Of a stretch of 25,600 nt of DNA, positions 1 to 8,254 are shown one piece after another. The position numbers were made by a program, and so were the translations under genes. The notes below the pieces were generated by a model, which saw only the letters and a program-made list of their open reading frames with translations, was not told the DNA's origin and ran no database searches. Position 1 is the first letter of the stretch. Every line of letters starts with the position of its first letter. This DNA is from RPQJ01 sp035554635 (GTDB lineage: Bacteria; Pseudomonadota; Gammaproteobacteria; Steroidobacterales; Steroidobacteraceae): positions 1-25,600 of the forward strand of contig DATMIB010000145.1 in assembly GCA_035554635.1 (NCBI GenBank), in the 5' to 3' direction.

Positions 1-1035
1 CGCAGCTTTACGGTGGGCGCCGACGGCTCGGCGGGCCACCGGTTGGTGGTCGAACTGCCGGGCCGGACGCCGGTCGCCGTCGCAGAACCGGTGAAGGCCG
101 CCCGCGCTTCGACCACGCCGGCGCCCTTGCCGACCGCACCCCCGACCGGCAACGAAGTCCTCGCGATGGTGGCGACGACGTCCGCCGCGGCGGCCGCCGC
201 CGCGACACCCCCGAAAGTGAACGATGCATCGTCGCCGGCGATGGCGGCGGTCAAGTCCGTCAAGTCCGCGGCGAGCGGTCGTGACCTCGTGATCGCGATC
301 GACGCGGGACACGGTGGCCAGGATCCCGGCGCGATCGGCCGCAGCGGCACGCGCGAAAAGGACGTCACGCTCGCCATCGCCCGCAAGCTCGCCGCCGCGA
401 TCAACGCAGAGGAGGGCATGCGTGCGGTGCTGACGCGCGACGGCGACTACTTCATCACGCTCGGTGGCCGCACGCGCAAGGCGCGCCAGCTCAACGCCGA
501 CATGTTCATCTCGATCCACGCCGACTCGGTGCTCAAGCGCGAGGTGAGCGGCTCGTCGGTGTACGTGCTGTCGCTGCGCGGCGCGAGCGACGAGGCCGCA
601 CGCTGGCTCGCCGAGTCGGAAAACGCCGCCGACCTCAAGGGTGGCGTGCCGCTGGTGCAGGACGACCTGCTCGCCTCCGTGCTGCTCGACGTGACGCAGA
701 AGGAAGCGATCAGCAGCAGCGTCGCGGCCGCGGAGAACGTGCTCAGTGCGCTCGCCGGCGTCGGCACCGTGCACGGCGCGCGTCGCGTGCGTCATGCCGG
801 CTTCGTGGTGCTGAAGTCGCCGGACATCCCGTCGATGCTGGTCGAGACCGGCTTCATTTCGAACGCGAGCGACGAACGCCGTCTGCGCGACGGCGATCAC
901 CAGCAGCGCATCGCCGATGCGGTGCGGACCGGCGTGAAGGGTTACTGGTACGAGAATCCGCCGCCGGGGACGCGCCTCGCGGCCATCGTCGCCGAGCGTC
1001 GCGGCGGCGCCGGCCAGACGCTCGCCGGCCGCTGA
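1..1035 (+). CDS. amiB: N-acetylmuramoyl-L-alanine amidase, AmiB/AmiC family (5' end missing)
   Basis: Periplasmic zinc amidase that cleaves the bond between MurNAc and the stem peptide, used to split septal peptidoglycan. The reading frame is open from base 1, so the gene begins upstream. The first codons (ending GHRLVVELPGR) look like the last strand of an AMIN domain. An Ala/Pro-rich linker of about 70 residues follows, then the Amidase_3 domain from about window codon 96 to 320. Zinc and catalytic residues are visible: His104 (DAGHGG), Glu119 (TREKD), His173 (SIHAD) and Glu282 (LVETGF), numbered from window base 1. The protein ends shortly after the NPPPGTRLAA segment, with no LysM domain, although many relatives carry one there. 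Position directly before mutL fits amiB of the tsaE-amiB-mutL order. AmiC is the alternative name, but the family call is firm. Confidence 0.93.
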   Translation, partial: RSFTVGADGSAGHRLVVELPGRTPVAVAEPVKAARASTTPAPLPTAPPTGNEVLAMVATTSAAAAAAATPPKVNDASSPAMAAVKSVKSAASGRDLVIAIDAGHGGQDPGAIGRSGTREKDVTLAIARKLAAAINAEEGMRAVLTRDGDYFITLGGRTRKARQLNADMFISIHADSVLKREVSGSSVYVLSLRGASDEAARWLAESENAADLKGGVPLVQDDLLASVLLDVTQKEAISSSVAAAENVLSALAGVGTVHGARRVRHAGFVVLKSPDIPSMLVETGFISNASDERRLRDGDHQQRIADAVRTGVKGYWYENPPPGTRLAAIVAERRGGAGQTLAGR

Positions 1036-1044
1036 TCCCGCAGG

Positions 1045-1168
1045 AATAGGGGACACTCTCCATTTTTTTGGGGAGTGCACCACACCGGCGTCGAAAATCA
1101 CTGTGATTTCGCGGGCTTGCGAGCGTCCGGCGACGCGCTCATCGCGAAAATAGAGAGTGTCCCCAATT
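1045..1168. repeat. Palindromic intergenic element with GGGGACACTCTC arms (REP/MITE-like)
   Basis: The arms GGGGACACTCTC (1049-1060) and GAGAGTGTCCCC (1153-1164) are perfect reverse complements. With a few mismatches the match extends to 1045-1067 and 1147-1168, including ATTTT tracts on the inner side. The left arm also folds locally: 1054-1061 pairs with 1070-1077 around a T-rich loop. Inside lies a separate palindrome, AAATCAC-T-GTGATTT (1095-1109). The element fills the gap between the amiB stop and the mutL start. Similar GGGGACA-type palindromes are known to me near Y1 (REP-associated) transposases, but no transposase is present here, so the family is inferred. Confidence 0.6.
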
Positions 1169-1219
1169 TCCGTTTATCCTCCGCCCCCCGGCGCGCAGCG
1201 CCACGCCCACCGTCTCGCG

Positions 1220-3106
1220 ATGCCCATTCGCGTCCTGCCCGAACAGCTCGTGCACCAGATCGCGGCCGGCGAGGTCGTCGAACGCCCGGCATCGGTGATC
1301 AAGGAGCTCGTCGAGAACAGCCTCGACGCCGGCGCCACGTTCGTCGAGATCGAGGTCGAGAAGGGCGGTGCCGAACTCTGTCGCGTGCGCGACGACGGTG
1401 GCGGCATCGCGGGCGACGAACTGCTGCTCGCGCTCGCGCGCCACGCGACCAGCAAGATCGGCAACATCGACGACCTCGAGGCCGTGCGCACGCTCGGTTT
1501 CCGCGGCGAGGCGCTGCCGAGCATCGCCTCCGTCTCGCGCATGCGCATGATCTCGCGGCCGCGCGAGGCGGCCACGGCACAGATGGTCGCCGCGGTCGAC
1601 GGCGCACTGAGCGGCCCGGCGCCGCACCCGCACCCGCCCGGCACGACGGTCGAGGTGCGCGACCTGTTCTTCAACGTGCCGGCGCGACGCAAGTTCCTGC
1701 GTGCCGAACGCACGGAGCTCATGCAGATCGAACGCCTGGTCGAGCGGCTCGCCCTGAGCCGGTTCGACGTCGGATTCCGCTTGTCGTCCTCGCGCAAGGT
1801 GCTCGCCGACCACCGCGTGGCCGGCGACGACCGGGCACGCGATGCACGCGTCGCGGCGGTGCTCGGCGACGAATTCATCGCCAGCGCGATGAAGCTCGAC
1901 CACGACGGTGCGGGCATGCGCCTGCACGGCTGGTTCTGCCTGCCGACCTATGCGCGTTCGCAGGCCGACCAGCAGCACTTCTACCTGAACGGCCGGCCGC
2001 TGCGCGACAAGCTGATCGCGAGCGCCGTGCGGCTCGCCTATCGCGACGTGCTGTTCCACGGCCGGCATCCGGCCTACGTGCTGTTCCTCGAAATGGACCC
2101 GACGCGCGTCGATGTGAACGCACACCCGCAAAAGCTCGAGGTGCGATTCCGCGAGCCGGGGCTCGTGCACGATTTCCTGTTCCGCACGCTCGAACGCGCG
2201 CTGGCCGAGACGCGGCCGGCGCAAGCGGCCGCCGAAGCGATTCCGGCCGCGCGCGCCGCGTGGGGCCTCGCGCCCGGTGCGACGCTGCCCACGACCGCGG
2301 CCGACGGGCCGCTCGGATACAGTCGTTCGCTCTTCGCCGCCCAGGCATTGCGCGACGCCACCGCGGCCGGTTTTCCCCATCACGGGCTCGCGCATTTCGA
2401 TCAGTCACCACCCCAGGGCACCGGTTCGACCGTGGCCGGGGCGATCGCCGCGACCGACCTGTACCGCGCGTTCGACGAAGCCGGTGACGGTGCCAGTCCG
2501 ATCGACGCGACGACGCCCGCCGCCGAACACCCCCTGGGCTACGCCATCGCGCAACTGCACGGCGTCTACATCCTGGCGCAGGCGCCGGGCGGGCTCGTGC
2601 TCGTCGACATGCACGCCGCCCACGAGCGCACAACCTACGAACGTCTCAAGGCGTCGATGCAGGCCGACCGAGTGCCCGCGCAGCCGTTGCTGGTGCCGAT
2701 CACGGTCCATGTGTCCGTCGCCGACGCCGACGAGGCCGAAACTCACTCGGGGCTGTTCGCGAACCTGGGCCTCGAACTCGACCGTGCCGGTCCCGCGCAA
2801 CTGATCGTGCGATCGACACCGGCGCTGCTGCCGAACCTCGACCCGGCGGAACTCGTCAAGGACATGCTGGCCGACCTGCGCGAGCAGGGGCGAGGCGCCG
2901 CGACGGCTGCGTTCGACCGCGCGCTCGGTACCATGGCGTGCCACCAGGCGGTGCGTGCGAACCGGCGCCTGACCGTCGCCGAAATGGATGCATTGTTGCG
3001 CGAGATGGAGTGCACGGTCCGCAGCGACCAGTGCGTGCACGGCCGACCGACCTGGTCGTTCGTCGGGATGGACGAACTCGACCGGCTGTTCCTGCGCGGT
3101 CGATGA
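1220..3106 (+). CDS. mutL: DNA mismatch repair protein MutL (endonuclease type)
   Basis: Couples mismatch recognition by MutS to strand removal. Length 628 aa from ATG 1220, chosen because the family begins just before the IRVLPEQLVHQIAAGEVVERP segment; an in-frame extension upstream would run into the palindromic element. The N-terminal GHKL ATPase shows ELVENSLDAGA (Glu29, Asn33), DDGGGI, GFRGEALPSIASV and GTTVEVRDLFFNVPARRKF. A low-complexity linker spans about 335-440. The C-terminal dimerisation domain carries DMHAAHERTTYE starting at Asp463, which fits the metal-dependent nicking motif DQHA(X)2E(X)4E with Met for Gln, as in Pseudomonas MutL. The partner motifs ACHQAVRA and CVHGRP are also present. 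The stop overlaps the miaA start by 4 bases (ATGA). Confidence 0.97.
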   Translation: MPIRVLPEQLVHQIAAGEVVERPASVIKELVENSLDAGATFVEIEVEKGGAELCRVRDDGGGIAGDELLLALARHATSKIGNIDDLEAVRTLGFRGEALPSIASVSRMRMISRPREAATAQMVAAVDGALSGPAPHPHPPGTTVEVRDLFFNVPARRKFLRAERTELMQIERLVERLALSRFDVGFRLSSSRKVLADHRVAGDDRARDARVAAVLGDEFIASAMKLDHDGAGMRLHGWFCLPTYARSQADQQHFYLNGRPLRDKLIASAVRLAYRDVLFHGRHPAYVLFLEMDPTRVDVNAHPQKLEVRFREPGLVHDFLFRTLERALAETRPAQAAAEAIPAARAAWGLAPGATLPTTAADGPLGYSRSLFAAQALRDATAAGFPHHGLAHFDQSPPQGTGSTVAGAIAATDLYRAFDEAGDGASPIDATTPAAEHPLGYAIAQLHGVYILAQAPGGLVLVDMHAAHERTTYERLKASMQADRVPAQPLLVPITVHVSVADADEAETHSGLFANLGLELDRAGPAQLIVRSTPALLPNLDPAELVKDMLADLREQGRGAATAAFDRALGTMACHQAVRANRRLTVAEMDALLREMECTVRSDQCVHGRPTWSFVGMDELDRLFLRGR

Positions 3107-4095
3107 CGAGCGCGCCGGGACCAGGGCACGCGGAGCTCGCAGGCGCGCCGGATGCGGTCTGCCTGATGGGGCCGACCTGCACCGGCAAGACCGCGCTCGC
3201 GCTGCGACTGGCCGAGCGGTTTCCGCTCGAGGTCGTCAGCGTCGATTCGGCACTGGTCTACCGTGGCATGGACGTCGGCACGTCGAAGCCCTCCGCGGCC
3301 GAGCGCCTGGCCGTGCCGCACCACCTGATCGACATCTGCGACCCCGCGGAGCCGTATTCAGCCGGCCGGTTCCGGCGCGACGCGCTCGCCTGCATCGAGG
3401 CGATTCGCGCCCGCCGGCACGTGCCGCTGCTCGTGGGCGGCACGATGCTCTATTTCCGTGCATTGACACACGGCCTCGCGCCTTTGCCCGAGGCCAATCC
3501 CGGTGTCCGGGCCGGCATCGACGCCGAGGCCCGGCGCCTGGGCTGGCCGGCGCTGCACGCGCAACTGGCGACGGTCGATGCCGCGGCGGCGGCACGCATC
3601 CAGCCCGGCGATGCACAGCGCATCCAGCGCGCGCTCGAGGTCTGGCGCATGACCGGCGAGCGCATCTCCGACCTGCAGCAGCGGGCCGAACCGGCGCCGC
3701 TGCGGCTCGCACAGTTCGCGCTGATGCCGGTCGAGCGCACGATCCTGTACGAGCGCATCCACGCGCGGTTCGGCGAGATGATGGCCGGCGGCTTCCTCGA
3801 CGAGGTGCGTGCGCTCAAGGCACGCGGCGACCTCGACCCGGAGCTGCCGAGCCTTCGCGCGGTCGGCTACCGCCAGCTCTGGCAGCACCTCGAGGGGCGC
3901 TGCTCGCTCGACGACGCTGTGGCCGCCGCCCGGCAGGCCACGCGCAACCTCGCCAAGCGCCAGTTGACCTGGCTGCGGGCCATGCCGGACATAAGCTGGA
4001 TTCGCGCTCTTGAAGCCGGGGAACTTGTCCTGATATCCGACGCTCTGAGAAGCGCTTGCGGAAAATCGGGCCACGAGGCCCCTGTGTTAAACTGA
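3103..4095 (+). CDS. miaA: tRNA dimethylallyltransferase MiaA
   Basis: Adds an isopentenyl group from DMAPP to adenosine-37 of tRNAs that read codons starting with U. 330 aa, the usual length. The P-loop GPTCTGKT lies near residue 23, followed by DSALVYRGMDVGTSKP, which binds substrate, HHLIDICDP, GGTMLYFRAL and the C-terminal RQATRNLAKRQLTWLR tRNA-binding segment. The ATG overlaps the mutL stop in an ATGA quartet, so translation is probably coupled. An in-frame extension further upstream is open but lies inside mutL and shows no family similarity. The 3' end probably contains a promoter for hfq, as in other proteobacteria. Confidence 0.97.
   Translation: MTSAPGPGHAELAGAPDAVCLMGPTCTGKTALALRLAERFPLEVVSVDSALVYRGMDVGTSKPSAAERLAVPHHLIDICDPAEPYSAGRFRRDALACIEAIRARRHVPLLVGGTMLYFRALTHGLAPLPEANPGVRAGIDAEARRLGWPALHAQLATVDAAAAARIQPGDAQRIQRALEVWRMTGERISDLQQRAEPAPLRLAQFALMPVERTILYERIHARFGEMMAGGFLDEVRALKARGDLDPELPSLRAVGYRQLWQHLEGRCSLDDAVAAARQATRNLAKRQLTWLRAMPDISWIRALEAGELVLISDALRSACGKSGHEAPVLN
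4085..4093 (+). promoter_or_regulatory. Possible extended -10 promoter for hfq
   Basis: TGT-TAAACT at 4085-4093 fits an extended -10 box (TGnTATAAT-like). No convincing -35 box lies 16-18 bases upstream. It sits over the last codons of miaA, where hfq promoters are found in related bacteria. The call rests on a short motif only. Confidence 0.28.
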
Positions 4096-4196
4096 CATCG
4101 TTCTTGCTGGGTCCAAGGATCATCAATACGGGCCGTTTCGGGGAAGATTCCAGCGCAGGAACGAACGGCGACCGACAAAAAAAGGAGACTCATCCA

Positions 4197-4460
4197 ATGG
4201 CCAAGGGCCAGTCCCTCCAGGATCCTTTCCTGAACGCGCTGCGAAAAGAGCGCATTCCCGTTTCCATCTACCTCGTCAACGGCATCAAGCTGCAGGGCCA
4301 GATCGACTCGTTCGACCAGTTCGTGGTCCTCCTGCGCAACAGCGTGAGCCAGATGGTCTACAAGCACGCGATCTCGACGGTCGTGCCGGCGCGCAACGTG
4401 CGCCTGCCCATGGGTGACGACGACCTGCCGCCCCTGGAAGACGCCCCGCCAGCGGGCTGA
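4197..4460 (+). CDS. hfq: RNA chaperone Hfq
   Basis: Hexameric Sm-like protein that pairs small RNAs with mRNAs and affects their stability. 87 aa. The ATG is preceded by a strong Shine-Dalgarno AAGGAGA at 4182-4188. Proximal-face residues known from E. coli Hfq are conserved: Gln8, Lys31, Phe42, Lys56 and His57. The rim patch reads RKER at residues 16-19 rather than RRER. The C-terminal tail after the Sm fold (VVPARNVRLP) is short and acidic (GDDDLPPLEDAPPAG), much shorter than in E. coli. It lies between miaA and hflX in the classic order. Confidence 0.98.
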   Translation: MAKGQSLQDPFLNALRKERIPVSIYLVNGIKLQGQIDSFDQFVVLLRNSVSQMVYKHAISTVVPARNVRLPMGDDDLPPLEDAPPAG

Positions 4461-4486
4461 TCGCCGGGACGGGAGCGGGACGCCAA

Positions 4487-5833
4487 TTGTTCGAACGGCC
4501 GGGTAGCGGCGAACGCGCCATCCTCGTCTGCGTGGGACTGGGTCGGGCCCCCGAGTCCGACCGCGTGGAAGAGTTCCAGGCACTGGCGCGTTCCGCCGGT
4601 GCCGAGGTGCTCGAAACCCTCGTTGCGACGCGCAAGTCGGCGGACCCGCGGTTCCTGATCGGTTCCGGCAAGGTCGAGGAGCTGGGCGCGCGCATCGTCG
4701 CGCTCGGCGCCGACCTGGTCGTGATCGACGGCATGCTGAGCCCGAGCCAGGAGCGCAACCTCGAGAAGGAATTGAAGTGCCGCGTGCTCGACCGCGCGGG
4801 ACTCATCCTCGACATCTTCGCGCAGCGGGCACGCACGTTCGAGGGCAAGCTGCAGGTCGAGCTCGCACAGCTGCAGCACATGTCGACGCGTCTCGTTCGC
4901 GGGTGGACCCACCTCGAACGCCAGCGCGGCGGCGGCATCGGCCTGCGCGGCCCCGGTGAAACGCAGCTCGAAACCGACCGCCGCCTGATCGGCAAGCGCA
5001 TCAAGGCGCTCAACGACCGCCTCGACAAGGTGCTCGTGCAACGGGAGACCACGCGGCAGGAACGCCGGCGGGCCGAGGTGCCGACGATCGCGCTCGTGGG
5101 CTACACGAACGCCGGCAAGTCGACGCTGTTCAACCGGCTCACGCGGGCCGAGGCGTATGCGGCCGACCAGCTGTTCGCGACGCTCGACCCCACGGTGCGG
5201 CGCCTGCACCTCGCACCCGGGCTCGAGACGGCGCTCGCCGACACTGTCGGATTCGTGCGCGACCTGCCGCACGAACTCGTCGCGGCCTTCCGTTCGACGC
5301 TGCAGGAAGCCCGCGAGGCCGACCTGCTGCTGCACGTGATCGACGCTGCCGACCCCGAGCGCAACGACCGCATCGCGCAGGTCAACGAGGTGCTCGAGTC
5401 GGTCGGCGCCGCGGGCCTGCCGCAGATCGCCGTGTACAACAAGATCGACCGCACGGGCGAGGAGCCGCGCGTCGAATCCGGCGAGGACGGGCTGATCGAT
5501 CGCGTCTGGCTCTCGGCGCACAGCGGCGCGGGGCTCGAACTGCTGCTGCAGGCACTGCATCAGCGTCTCGGCGTCGACCTCTGTCGCTGCAGGCTGCGGA
5601 TCCCGCCGCACGCCGGTCGCGCGCGTGCGCGGCTGTTCGAGGCAGGCGCGGTCGTGTCGCAACGGGCGCTCGACGACGGCGTGCTCGAAGTCGAAGTGAG
5701 CCTGCGGCGCCAGGACCTCGAGCGCATCTGTCGTGACGACGGCCTCGATGTCCCCGCCGAATGCGCGCCTTGTGCCGACGCAGGCCGGTTTCTACAATCG
5801 CAGGGATCGCAGGCGGCACGAGGCGCGGCATGA
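4487..5833 (+). CDS. hflX: Ribosome-associated GTPase HflX
   Basis: GTPase that binds the 50S subunit and splits stalled ribosomes under stress. 448 aa. The start is a TTG at 4487: it gives MFERPGSGERAILV, which matches the family's usual MFDRYDAGEQAVLV opening, and a GGAG lies at 4472-4475. The N-terminal HflX domain is followed by a helical linker with GGGIGLRGPGETQLETDRR. The G domain follows with G1 GYTNAGKSTLFN, G3 DTVGFVRDLPHELVAAF and G4 NKID. The C-terminal region holds further basic segments. The stop overlaps an in-frame ATG (5830) of the hflK reading frame, so hflX and hflK are probably co-transcribed. Confidence 0.96.
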   Translation: MFERPGSGERAILVCVGLGRAPESDRVEEFQALARSAGAEVLETLVATRKSADPRFLIGSGKVEELGARIVALGADLVVIDGMLSPSQERNLEKELKCRVLDRAGLILDIFAQRARTFEGKLQVELAQLQHMSTRLVRGWTHLERQRGGGIGLRGPGETQLETDRRLIGKRIKALNDRLDKVLVQRETTRQERRRAEVPTIALVGYTNAGKSTLFNRLTRAEAYAADQLFATLDPTVRRLHLAPGLETALADTVGFVRDLPHELVAAFRSTLQEAREADLLLHVIDAADPERNDRIAQVNEVLESVGAAGLPQIAVYNKIDRTGEEPRVESGEDGLIDRVWLSAHSGAGLELLLQALHQRLGVDLCRCRLRIPPHAGRARARLFEAGAVVSQRALDDGVLEVEVSLRRQDLERICRDDGLDVPAECAPCADAGRFLQSQGSQAARGAA

Positions 5834-5910
5834 TCGACCCCGCGACGGGCGACACGCGCGATCCCGCCCAGCGACCTTCGTCTTCTGAAGCATCCGGAGC
5901 ACTCCCACCC

Positions 5911-7092
5911 ATGGCCTGGAACGACCCGGGCAGGAATCGCAATCCCTGGGGCAACCGCCCCGACAAGGGGACGGCCGACCTCGACGAGGCCTTGCGCAAC
6001 CTGCAGCGAAAACTGTCGCAGATCTTCGGCGGCAATGACGGTGGCGACGGCAACGGGCGTGACAGCGGTCGCGGCGGCGGCGCCGGCGGCGGCGCGATCC
6101 GCGGCTTCGGCTTCGGCACGGTGGCGCTCGTGCTCGTGGCCGTCTGGGCGCTCACGGGCTTCTACCAGGTCGACGCCGCCGAGCGTGGCGTCGTGACCCG
6201 CTTCGGCAATTACGTCGCCACGACCACCTCGGGCCTCAAGTGGCACATCCCGTGGCCGATCGAGGCGCGACAGATCGTCAACGTCGAGTCGATCGAGGGC
6301 GTGCAGGAACAGACCCGCATGCTCACTTCCGACGAGAACCTCGTCGACATCAACCTGGCCGTGCAGTACCGGCGCGCCGATCCGGTCGCCTATGCGTTCA
6401 ACGTGCGCGACCCGGACCAGACGCTCAAGGAGGTCGCGGAAAGCGCGATCCGCGAGATCGTCGGCCGCAGCCGGCTCGATTTCGTGCTCGAGGAAGGACG
6501 CCAGGAGATCACGGCGAAGACCAAGGAGCTGATCCAGCGCACGCTCGAGAGCTACAAGACGGGCATCGAGGTGACGACGGTCAACCTGCAGGGCGTCGGC
6601 GTGCCGGAACAGGTCCAGAGTTCGCAGCGCGATGCGATCAAGGCCCGCGAAGACAAGGAGCGGCTCGCGCTCGAGGCGCAAGCCTACGCGAACGACATTC
6701 TGCCGAAGGCCAAGGGTTCGGCCGCGCGCCAAGTCGAGGACGCGAGCGCCTATCGCGCGCGCCTCGTCGCGGACGCAGAGGGCGAAGCGGAGCGTTTCAG
6801 CAAGCTTCTGCAGAGCTACGAGCGCGCACCGGGCGTGACGCGCCAGCGCCTGTACTACGAGACGTTGGAAGAAGTGCTCGGCAGCACGAACAAGGTGCTG
6901 GTCGACACGAAGGGCTCGGGCAACATGATCTACCTGCCGCTCGACAAGCTCACCGAAGGCCGTGCCCGCACGCTCACGCTCGACGAGCAGCGCCAGTTGC
7001 CGGCGACCGCGTCACCGCGCGAAGCCGCGGGAGCCGCGACGGAAACGCCCTCGGCGACCGTCGACGCCCGTCGTGAACGGGGGACCCGCTGA
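5911..7092 (+). CDS. hflK: FtsH protease modulator HflK (SPFH/prohibitin family)
   Basis: With HflC forms a membrane-anchored periplasmic cage around the FtsH protease. 393 aa from ATG 5911, chosen because HflK proteins open with MAWNxPG...PWG and a GGAG lies at 5896-5899. An upstream in-frame ATG at 5830 overlaps the hflX stop and would add 27 residues without family similarity. Features: a basic N-terminus, a Gly/Asp-rich stretch (about 40-62), one membrane segment (about 66-85), then the SPFH/Band-7 domain beginning QVDAAERGVVTRFG. A coiled-coil region with many Ala, Glu and Arg follows (about 230-300), then a disordered C-terminal tail. The stop and the hflC ATG share one base (TGATG). 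Confidence 0.96.
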   Translation: MAWNDPGRNRNPWGNRPDKGTADLDEALRNLQRKLSQIFGGNDGGDGNGRDSGRGGGAGGGAIRGFGFGTVALVLVAVWALTGFYQVDAAERGVVTRFGNYVATTTSGLKWHIPWPIEARQIVNVESIEGVQEQTRMLTSDENLVDINLAVQYRRADPVAYAFNVRDPDQTLKEVAESAIREIVGRSRLDFVLEEGRQEITAKTKELIQRTLESYKTGIEVTTVNLQGVGVPEQVQSSQRDAIKAREDKERLALEAQAYANDILPKAKGSAARQVEDASAYRARLVADAEGEAERFSKLLQSYERAPGVTRQRLYYETLEEVLGSTNKVLVDTKGSGNMIYLPLDKLTEGRARTLTLDEQRQLPATASPREAAGAATETPSATVDARRERGTR

Positions 7093-7961
7093 TGCCCAAC
7101 CGTGGCTACCTGCCGCTGATCCTGATCGGCGCCGCCGTGTTGCTGTTCTCGATGTCGGCCTTCACGGTCCGCGAGACCGAGCTCGCCGTGAAGTTCCGCT
7201 TCGGCGAAATCGTCCGCGCCGACTACGAGCCGGGCCTGCATTTCCTGACGCCGGTGGTCAACAACGTCGTCAAGTTCGACAAGCGCGTGCTCACCGAGGA
7301 CTACCCGGCAGAGCAGTTCCTGACGAGCGAAGGCAAGATCCTGCGCATCAACTTCTTCGTGAAGTGGCGCATCGCGGACGTCTCGCGCTACTACCAGTCG
7401 ACCGCGGGCGGCAGCGAGGAAGTCGCCAACCGTCGCCTCGGCGAAATCGTCAAGGACGGCATCAAGAGCGTGATCGCGCGGCGCACGATCCAGCAGGTCG
7501 TCGCGGCCGACCGCAGCGAGTTCCTCGGCGAGGTGGTCAAGATCGCCGGCGGCAACGTCAAGAACCTCGGCATCGCGCTCGTCGACGTCCGCGTCAAGAC
7601 GATCGAGCTGCCCGAGGAAGTCAGCGAATCGGTCTTCAACCGCATGCGCCAGGACTTCGCGCGGCAGGCGGCGCAGTTGCGCGCCGAAGGCTCCGCCGTG
7701 TCCGAACGTACGCGCGCCGAGGCCGACCGCCAGCGCACCGAGACGCTCGCCGACGCCTACCGCCAGGCCGAGATCATCCGCGGCGAAGGCGACGCCGCGG
7801 CGGCCGACATCTACGCCAAGGCTTACGGCCGCAACCCCGAGTTCTACGCGTTCTACCGCGGCATGCAGGCCTACCGCCGCTCGCTCGGCAAGCAGGGCGA
7901 CGTGCTCGTGATCGCCCCCGAGGGCGAGTTCTTCAAGTACCTCAAGGAACCGGGGCGCTGA
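7092..7961 (+). CDS. hflC: FtsH protease modulator HflC (SPFH/prohibitin family)
   Basis: Partner of HflK in the FtsH-HflKC complex of the inner membrane. 289 aa, close to the family length. An N-terminal membrane anchor (about residues 6-23, LPLILIGAAVLLFSMSAF) is followed by the SPFH domain with ETELAVKFRFGEIV. The conserved RTIQQVVAADRSEF and DVRVKTIELPEEVSESVFNRM segments are visible, as is the coiled-coil EGSAVSERTRAEADRQRTETLADAYRQ region. The protein ends with the typical GEFFKYL. The ATG overlaps the hflK stop by one base, indicating tight coupling. Confidence 0.97.
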   Translation: MPNRGYLPLILIGAAVLLFSMSAFTVRETELAVKFRFGEIVRADYEPGLHFLTPVVNNVVKFDKRVLTEDYPAEQFLTSEGKILRINFFVKWRIADVSRYYQSTAGGSEEVANRRLGEIVKDGIKSVIARRTIQQVVAADRSEFLGEVVKIAGGNVKNLGIALVDVRVKTIELPEEVSESVFNRMRQDFARQAAQLRAEGSAVSERTRAEADRQRTETLADAYRQAEIIRGEGDAAAADIYAKAYGRNPEFYAFYRGMQAYRRSLGKQGDVLVIAPEGEFFKYLKEPGR

Positions 7962-7996
7962 ACTTCGGCGCCCCGCACCGGCGGCAGGGCGGGCGG

Positions 7997-8194
7997 ATGG
8001 ACTGGAAAGACCTCGGGGCGGCCTTCGCCCTGTACCTCGTGCTCGAGGGCGTGCTGCCGTTCCTGAACCCGGGCGGCGCCAAGCGCACGCTGGCGCTGCT
8101 GTCGCAGATGGACGAGCGGGCATTGCGCCGGATCGGTTTGGGCAGCATGATCGCAGGTTGCGTCGTGCTGTTCCTCATACGGGGCGGCGCCTGA
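7997..8194 (+). CDS. Small DUF2065-family inner-membrane protein (YjeT-like)
   Basis: 65 aa with two hydrophobic segments: AAFALYLVLEGVLPFLN near residues 8-24 and MIAGCVVLFLI near 51-61. The start MDWKDLGAAFALYLVLEG and the FLNPGGAKRTL segment fit the DUF2065 family, which regularly sits between hflC and purA in gammaproteobacteria. The function is unknown; the position suggests a link to the HflKC complex, but that is inference. It begins 35 bases after hflC and is probably co-transcribed. There is no strong Shine-Dalgarno, only the purine-rich stretch before the ATG. Confidence 0.88.
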   Translation: MDWKDLGAAFALYLVLEGVLPFLNPGGAKRTLALLSQMDERALRRIGLGSMIAGCVVLFLIRGGA

Positions 8195-8254
8195 GTCATT
8201 CCCGGCCCTTTCCGGGCCCCGGCCCCCCAACCGCAACCTTCCAGCAAATTTCCG

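Noticed and set aside
5830..5910. Upstream ATG start for hflK overlapping the hflX stop.
   Set aside because: It would add 27 residues with no family similarity, whereas ATG 5911 gives the conserved MAWN start with a ribosome-binding site.
8201..8216. CCCGG/CCGGG hairpin before purA as a terminator.
   Set aside because: The stem is 5 bp with no U-tract; too weak to call as a feature.
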